From assembly GCF_050624435.1 (NCBI RefSeq), contig NC_134538.1, forward strand, positions 121,493,937 through 121,557,936: a DNA stretch of 64,000 bases. Direction: 5' to 3'. Shown piece by piece: positions 57,605 to 64,000 of the stretch. Within the stretch, counting starts at the first letter, position 1. Each line of letters begins with the position of its first letter. The translations under genes were made by a program, and so were the position numbers. The notes beneath the pieces are model-generated. The model saw only the letters and a program-made list of their open reading frames with translations. It ran no database searches and was not told the origin of the DNA. The stretch comes from Tenrec ecaudatus (Eukaryota; Chordata; Mammalia; Afrosoricida; Tenrecidae).

Positions 57605-58384
57605 TTGAAGTTTTTGGCAAGATGGTGGCCAAAGCAGACACACTACCCAAACCCTCTACAACAAAAGCATTAAAGGCCAAACGAAACATATACAGATGAT
57701 ACTCTGGAATCCTGGGCTTCAGAAGAAAGGACAGAGAAATGCGCTGAATACGGACTGGAAGCAGCTAAAGGAACGAGGCCAGAGAGTAATCAGGTGAACT
57801 GTTGACTGCTCTGCTGCAACCCCACTTGATCAGAAGCAGCACAAGCACCCACACCAGGGGCTGCGACCAGAAAGGTGGGCTCTTCCCTTGTTCGCCTCCC
57901 TCTCCTGCTGATCAAAGGAGTGGCTAGTCACACACATAACTCCAATCTGGAAGAGCACAAGCTCTGACCCTTCAGAACAAGCAAAAGGTCCAGGGCTGGC
58001 TAGATAAGCCAGGCTGTTGCCAGTCACCTTGGGTGGGCAGGAGCCATAGCCACATGCCTTGCCCCAGCTGCCCTCTTAGCCCAAGATACTTTTCCTTCCC
58101 TGGAACATGATCGTGACCTCCAACCACCATCTGAGCCTGCAGGAACCCTTCTGGATCAGGTCCATGTCCCAGGTAAGCGCTAAGCCTGCAGGAATTCCAT
58201 TTCAAACCAAGCTCCCATGCCTGTACACCCCCTGTGAACTCCTTAGCTGGCAGGGGACTCAACTCTTCAGTTGTCTTTTCCTTCACTTTCCCCCCCTGCT
58301 TTTTTCAGTTTATTCTCTTCTTTTTTTCTTTTCATAGCTTTTTCTTTAATTGTCTTTTATTTCCCCCTTCCTAGCCTTTGTTAG
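57605..58384 (+). mobile_element. L1 5' UTR region, first part
   Basis: Begins with a GGCAAGATGGTGGCCAAAGC motif like the start of mammalian L1 5' UTRs, followed by GC-richer sequence. An AfroSINE (itself split by an L1 3' end) then interrupts it, and the element resumes near 58,890. Confidence 0.55.
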
Positions 58385-58885
58385 CAGCTAAGTGGCACAG
58401 TGGTTACGCCTTGGGCTGCTAACTGTAAGGTCAGCAGTTTGAAACCATCAGCAGTCCCTCAGAAAAAAAGACAGGGCTTTCTACTCCTGTGAAAAGTTAC
58501 AGTCTCCCCCTTCCCAGGGGGACTGACAACATAAACATGGGTGAAGGGAGACAATAATTGGTGTAAGACATGAAAAAATATTTATAAAATATCAAGGGTT
58601 CACAGAGGGAAAGAGGGTGGGGGAGAGAGGGGAAAAAAATGAGGAGCTGATACTAAGGGCTCAAGTAGAAAGAAAATGTTTTGAAAATGGTGATAGCAAC
58701 ATATGTACAAATGTCCTTAAAACAATGGATGTATGTGTGGATGGATTGTGATAAGAGCTGAAAGAGCCCCCAATAAAATGATTGGGGAAAAAAAAGTTAG
58801 TCTCAGAAACCCAGAGGGCAGTTCTACCCTATCCTCTAGGGTCCCCATGAGTCCAAATCAACTCTGTGGCAGTGAGGGTTTGCTT
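58385..58885 (+). mobile_element. AfroSINE split by an L1 3' end
   Basis: Left half 58385-58506 (AAGTGGCACAGTGGTTACGC) and right half 58805-58885 (tail GTCCAAATCAACTCTGTGGC) are separated by the L1 at 58507-58791. Confidence 0.87.
58507..58791 (+). mobile_element. Short L1 3' end inserted in an AfroSINE
   Basis: Inserted into the AfroSINE between AAAAGTTACAGTCTC (58492-58506) and AAAAGTTAGTCTC (58792-58804). Ends CCCCCAATAAAATGATTGGG and A-run. Confidence 0.87.
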
Positions 58886-58889
58886 ACTT

Positions 58890-59610
58890 TATTTATTGAA
58901 TCCCCCCCTTTCTTTTTCCTTACTCTTGTTTTTACATTCTTTTCCATTTATTATTATTTTCTCATTTTTCTTGTCCCACCCAATTTGACACAGCAACCAT
59001 GCGCACACAGTCCAGCCACACCTGTTCCATCGACAGCACCCCTCAGCGGGTTAGGGCTGCCACCCACCATGTACAGATAGCTGAACACGCCAGCCCAATC
59101 TGCCCTCAACCACGCTGCAGACAGAAACTGTGTGCGCACCCATGTGCACGCATACACAATCACCACCCATCAAGAGACAGGTAGTGAGTGAGTGGCTATG
59201 GATAGTTTGGGTTTCACCAATATACAATCATCAATTAAATACAAATATTACACAACCACCACAAATTTTCAGAGATAACACTCTAAGTTCACATGAAGAG
59301 CAGAGTGGCTCAAACTAGAGACAAACTACAGAGCCTGAAGACCTTACTCAGGAATATGAGGCAGGGGCTAAAGGCATTTCTAATGGAGAAGGAATGCAGG
59401 AGAATGGTACTTGAATTCCTTCAATGGGTTGAGAAAAAAAGTCGAGAAAGGTGCAGAAAGAAGCAAGTGAAAAACAGACTTTTGAACGGCAGCTAAGACA
59501 CTATGGACAGACAGGTGAAATGCACGAGACAAAGTTAAGCACAGGAGGGAACAGAAAAAAATGTAAAGGATATGGTACTAAACTTCAAGAAGTTTATAGT
59601 CTTGGAACGG
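58890..59610 (+). mobile_element. L1 5' region, second part with ORF1 start remnant
   Basis: Continues the L1 5' region. The 59293-59496 frame (SLKTLLRNMRQGLKAFLMEK...) and its continuation are Lys/Glu/Leu-rich, like the ORF1p coiled coil. Frames are broken. Confidence 0.5.
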
Positions 59611-59649
59611 CACTACACATTTCAAAAAGTAAAATGATCAAGCCGTGCT

Positions 59650-60960
59650 GTTTCGCTGTTAGGGAGTTGGCTCCACTCCTGGTGGCCTCACGTAGAGCAG
59701 AGCACTGACGATCTTACTGCTTCTCCACCATCACCGCTCCGTTTGAGTCCACTGTTGGAGCCACGTGTCAGTCGGTCCAGTGGAGAGCTTCACGGGTTTT
59801 CACCCAAATAGGATGTCCTTCCTCTAGCAGTTAATGCAGTGACGGGCTACTGACGCTGTGTCCAAAACAAGCAAATTGAAATCTCGCCATTCTTGCTCCT
59901 AAGGAACACTCCGACGGTACTCCCTTCAAGACTGACTTTTTTGTTCTTTCCCGTCCTTAGCACAGTCAATATTCTTTGCAAACACAATTAAAATGCATCA
60001 ATTTTGTTTATTGATTTTACATTGTCTACCTTTTGCATACAAATGAAAAGATCATGGCTTGTGAGGTGCACCTCAGTCCTCTAAGGAACTTCTTTGCTTT
60101 TTAACACTTTAGAGGTCTTTTGAAGCACACTGGTCCAAGAAAATACATAATTTGAGTTCCTGACTGTTACTTCCAGGTTATTGATTACAGATCCAAGTAA
60201 AATAAAATTCCTGACAACTATAGTGTTCTTCTGTTTATAACGTGCTGCTGATAATTTAGGTTGTGTTTCTGTTTTCTGTTAGGTTATGATTCACAATGGA
60301 GTCTTTCATCATCAGTATATAGTTCGATTTGCTTTCACTTTTGAAAAAGCAACCTTTGGTCATTTGCATATCGGGAGTTTTCCTCCAAACCTGAAGCTGG
60401 ATTCCATTTTCATCTCATCCAGATTTGCATATTATTTGCTCTGCATACAAACTTAAGTATGGTCAAATGATTAACCTGGCTTCACAACTTTTCTAATTGC
60501 AAATCATAAAATATACCTTTATTCAATTAGACCTCTTTCTGGAACTCAACACAGGTTCCATTTGAGCTCAATTAAGTGTTCTGGAATTCCCACTGTTATA
60601 TCCATAATTTGTTATAATTCACAGTCAAATGGCTTTGCATAGGCAACTAAAACAAGCAAACATCTTTCTGATATCAACTGCTTTAAGATCCATCTTATAT
60701 CCATGTCCACTTTTTAATCCAGCTTGAATTTCTAGCCATTGTATGGCTATAGCAGTATATTAATTATCTTCAGTAAAATTTTACTTCCCTGTAATACTAA
60801 TGATATTACTCAGTAATGTCTATATTCCATTGGATCACCTTTCTTTGCAATAGGCAGAAACACATAGTGTGTTAGAAAGGTATTGTCTTCCAAATGTCTT
60901 GGCATACAGTGAGTGCTTCCAGCATTGTATCTGTACAGCAAAGGGACAGATGGGTGGTGG
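59650..60960 (-). mobile_element. RTE-clade LINE remnant, antisense
   Basis: About 1.3 kb resembling the reverse complement of an afrotherian RTE reverse-transcriptase region, with ordered blocks such as GATGTCCTTCCTCTAGCAG, TTGCATACAAATGAAAAGAT and TTACAGATCCAAGTAAAAT. Frames are broken throughout. Confidence 0.6.
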
Positions 60961-60964
60961 GATC

Positions 60965-63160
60965 AAGCTATAAAGAAGTATAGTCAGTAACATGAAGCTA
61001 AGCAATCAAAGAAAGGAGAAGTTACAGTTAAAAATATTAGCCATGTGGTAGGCATGTGGAATGGCATTAGCCAAAAAAGAATGGAGAAGTAAAGAGGGGA
61101 AACAGGGAGGAGAAAAAAGAAAATCAGGAAAGGTACTTGTAGATCAGTGATTACCATTATTTTTACACAAATAAGGAACAAGTTATACAGTTTCTGTAAA
61201 CCACACAGTACCTTTGAACAGTGGAATTCTATGTGTGCTACATATGTATGTGAATTATTTACGTGGGCATGCTAAATAAATAGTACTCATGACAAAAGGA
61301 AAAGCATGTCACAGGGAATTCCTCATGTGGGGTACATAAGAGAACATCAGAACCTTTGAGAAAATGAGCGAGAGGAGGAACAATGTCTGAGGGAGCTGTT
61401 TTCTGAGCACTGATGAAAGGAGTCAATGTGACAGTGCAGAACCACAATTCAGCGGAAAGCCAATGCCCAAACAGAAGTTACCTGTCACTAGATTTACTAC
61501 AGAGTGATTTTTCATTCTTGAATTTCATAGTATTTATTTACTAAACTTTGTATAATTTTTTATCTTCCAATCGCTTATATTAACTACAGTTTTTGTGTCC
61601 CCATTTCCAATGCTCAGATCTACTCCGCTGGATGTAAAAAAATCTTAGAAATTAAATAATCTGTTTGACATTGGATTTCAGTGTAATCTCTCTTTTCAAA
61701 GGAGATTTTGCTAGTTATTTTGTGCCGTTTATAACTCAAAACAGTTCCATGTCCAGTACACCTTTGGTAAAGAACCAATGGCTAGAACATTCTGGAAAGG
61801 AACCAGAGTTGCTATTTTGTATACTAATATTTTTCACCTGTCAGCGCTTGTACTGAGTGCCACAAAGAGAATCTAATTATCAACCACTTAAAGCTATATT
61901 AGTTGCAAAATAAAATATTAAAAATGAAGAGTAAAACAGTTGCTGAACAAAATTTTAAAGTGATATTTCTACAAAAATAATTCTAGGGTATAGACTCTAT
62001 AGAGCTATTATAAAGCCTCCATTAGGCCTCTACACCTTATCATATTCTCAGAGAAATCAGTGGGCATTTATTATTATTGCTCAATCACTTAAAATCACAT
62101 GTGAAAATCAGTGTGGGATAGGAACTAAGGGTGGCAATGTACAATCTGATCAAAGATTGTAGAAGTGAAGTGTCTATCAGATTCTGAGATGCTGCAGTCA
62201 CCTAACAATTTAAAAAAAGAAAAGGACAAACCTGAAATTGTCTTTTAAAAAAAGTAGAGAGAGACACATAGTCCCGACAAGCTCAGTGGCCTATATTATC
62301 TTAGCACATGGAAATCAGCATTCAGTAACAACTCTCTTATTTGGCAAAGGAAAACTGACCTGACCATCCAAAGGGGAAAAGGAAAACTGAGGCTCTGCAT
62401 ATTGTAACTCACATTCTTATTGTACTTCAGTTACACAACGCAGTTGTGACTATGTGAGCTTATCATGACCGCTATCTTAGAGTCAACATAACCAAAGATG
62501 TAAGAATGTCTATGAGCACCTTCAAGGTCAAGTGATTATACAGAAACACCCTCATAAGTGAACGGGTTAGAAGGAAGACGTAGGGGAAAAGCCTGTGAAG
62601 AAAATACAGTATTTTTGTCAGGTTAAAATTTGATAATCCAGCAAGATCTTCTAGCCAGGAATGAAAATGGCATTGAATTACGTGTCAAAAAAGAACCTGA
62701 TTTTGGCACTATAATCTTGTTTAATTAAAAACATGTAAACAACTAACCTTACATTTTATGCTACCATAACCAAGAACAATATAAAATTTATGTAGAAACT
62801 TAGGCAAGGGTGGAACAGATGGGGTGAGAGAACAAAGTCACTATTAAAAATATATATATGTAAGATTTAAGGAACAATACGTTACATGATTTCTGGTATG
62901 TTTGAAATTCAATGTATATATTTTAGAAAATTATTTAACTTGCATTGGAGTCCTTAATAACCCAGATGAAAACAAGATGCAGAAAGAATTAACAAAAGGC
63001 AGCTTAAGTAAATATAATGACTGTCACGGAAATTCTTAAATTAGATAAAATACATGATGAAGATTAAAAGCTAAATATAGCCATGTGTCTCTTAAAGTTA
63101 GCTCAGATAACAACCAACCTCAGACATGAACACCATTGTTCCCATAAGATTTTTTTCTGT
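60965..63160. other. PTPN12 intron 11, AT-rich unique sequence
   Basis: I looked for the exon that would encode the end of the phosphatase domain (LYEIHGAQ-type segment) on the minus strand and did not find it here. Confidence 0.45.
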
Positions 63161-63164
63161 ATTT

Positions 63165-63430
63165 TTTTCAGTTAATCATTTTATTGGGGGCTCTTACAGA
63201 TATTATAACAATCCATAATTCAGTTAAATAAAACATACTTTTACAATTGCTACCACCATCAGTTTCTTTCTTCTTGAACTCTTTGTTATCAGTTCCCCAT
63301 TATCCCCTCCTTCTCCCGCCCCCCCAGGAACCCTTATTTGTATATTATATAATATTATTTGCCGTATCTTACACTATCCAATGTTTATCTGTTCACATGC
63401 AATGCTGTTATTCGTTCCCCTGCCATTAGA
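63165..63430 (-). mobile_element. L1 3' end fragment
   Basis: Starts AATCATTTTATTGGGGGCTC, the reverse complement of the L1 terminus. A likely diverged duplication is CCATAAGATTTTTTTCT (63142) versus CCATTAGATTTTTTTTGC (63423). Confidence 0.82.
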
Positions 63431-63434
63431 TTTT

Positions 63435-64000
63435 TTTTGCTTTAAGAAGCAGTTGTACTTTTGTATATTTTTTCCCCCTAATAGTTTTCATTGAGTCCTT
63501 AGGGCTCCCTCTCCGAATTAATGGGCAGCAATGCTCCAGGGCACATCCCAACCCCTGTGGTACTGCCTCCTTTTTTCCCTCCTCCTGGCTTCACCCACCC
63601 ACCCACCCATCCCAGCACCCGTGCGCATTAAATTCTCATCAAAGGGCAAAGACTGCCATGGGCCACCTTTCAGCTTTTGCTGGAGTTGCAGGGCCAGAGG
63701 TACTAATGTCTTGACTCCAGATAGCTTTGGTCAGAGCCATCAGGGTCAGCTGTGTTACTAAGAACCTGAGGCCACATGCCCCATTTCTAGCCGTATGCCT
63801 CCCTCCCCTACAACAAGTCCCAATGTAGCTATTAGGGTAGCTCCCGACCTACTCGCTCCCTGGCAGAGCCAACCTCATCTATCCAGTACAGCTCTCTGGC
63901 TTTATCCAGTAGACTCTCAAAAGGTTTCAACATAATAGGCTTATGGATAGTATTACAAAGGGTATCCACACAATATCCAAATCAGCTAACAACCCATTTC
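63435..64000. other. Unidentified GC-richer sequence at window end
   Basis: Possibly another repeat; not assignable. Short CCCA repeats at 63,592-63,610. Confidence 0.35.

Overview
This window is vertebrate nuclear DNA, almost certainly from an afrotherian mammal and most likely a tenrec-type species. The evidence is the repeat content. There are about two dozen tRNA-derived SINEs of the AfroSINE type, many copies of one L1 lineage with an unusually long 3' UTR, RTE-clade LINE remnants, and three hAT copies resembling the horizontally transferred SPIN family, which I recall being reported from tenrec but not from elephant. The species call is inference; I ran no search.

Layout. Positions 1-38 kb are intergenic and repeat-rich. 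The one gene-like island there is at about 14.2-14.8 kb on the plus strand. It has a TATA-like box, two short exons around a 129-bp GT-AG intron, a stop and an AATAAA. It encodes an 85-residue protein with 34 Lys/Arg and no acidic residue, resembling spermatid nuclear transition protein 3. From about 37.9 to 54.64 kb the minus strand carries the last seven coding exons (by comparison with human, exons 12-18) of PTPN12, the tyrosine phosphatase PTP-PEST. The joined reading frame is open for 460 codons to a normal stop. The catalytic-domain exons lie beyond 64 kb, so 54.64-64 kb is intronic.

Mobile elements make up much of the rest. The best element is a 5.5-kb L1 (42,949-48,465) in a PTPN12 intron, antisense to the gene, split into a MITE-like repeat by a 15-bp target-site duplication. 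It extends about 170 bp past its own poly(A) signal to a second AATAAA and A-tract, which is the structure of a 3' transduction. Nested insertions with readable duplications occur at 26.1-29.3 kb (L1 in L1 in an older repeat) and 57.6-59.6 kb (L1 in AfroSINE in an L1 5' end). I see no rRNA, tRNA gene, CRISPR, or bacterial or viral gene system. The most notable items are the TP3-like gene, the L1 3' transduction, the SPIN-like elements, and a short deletion in PTPN12 exon 17.
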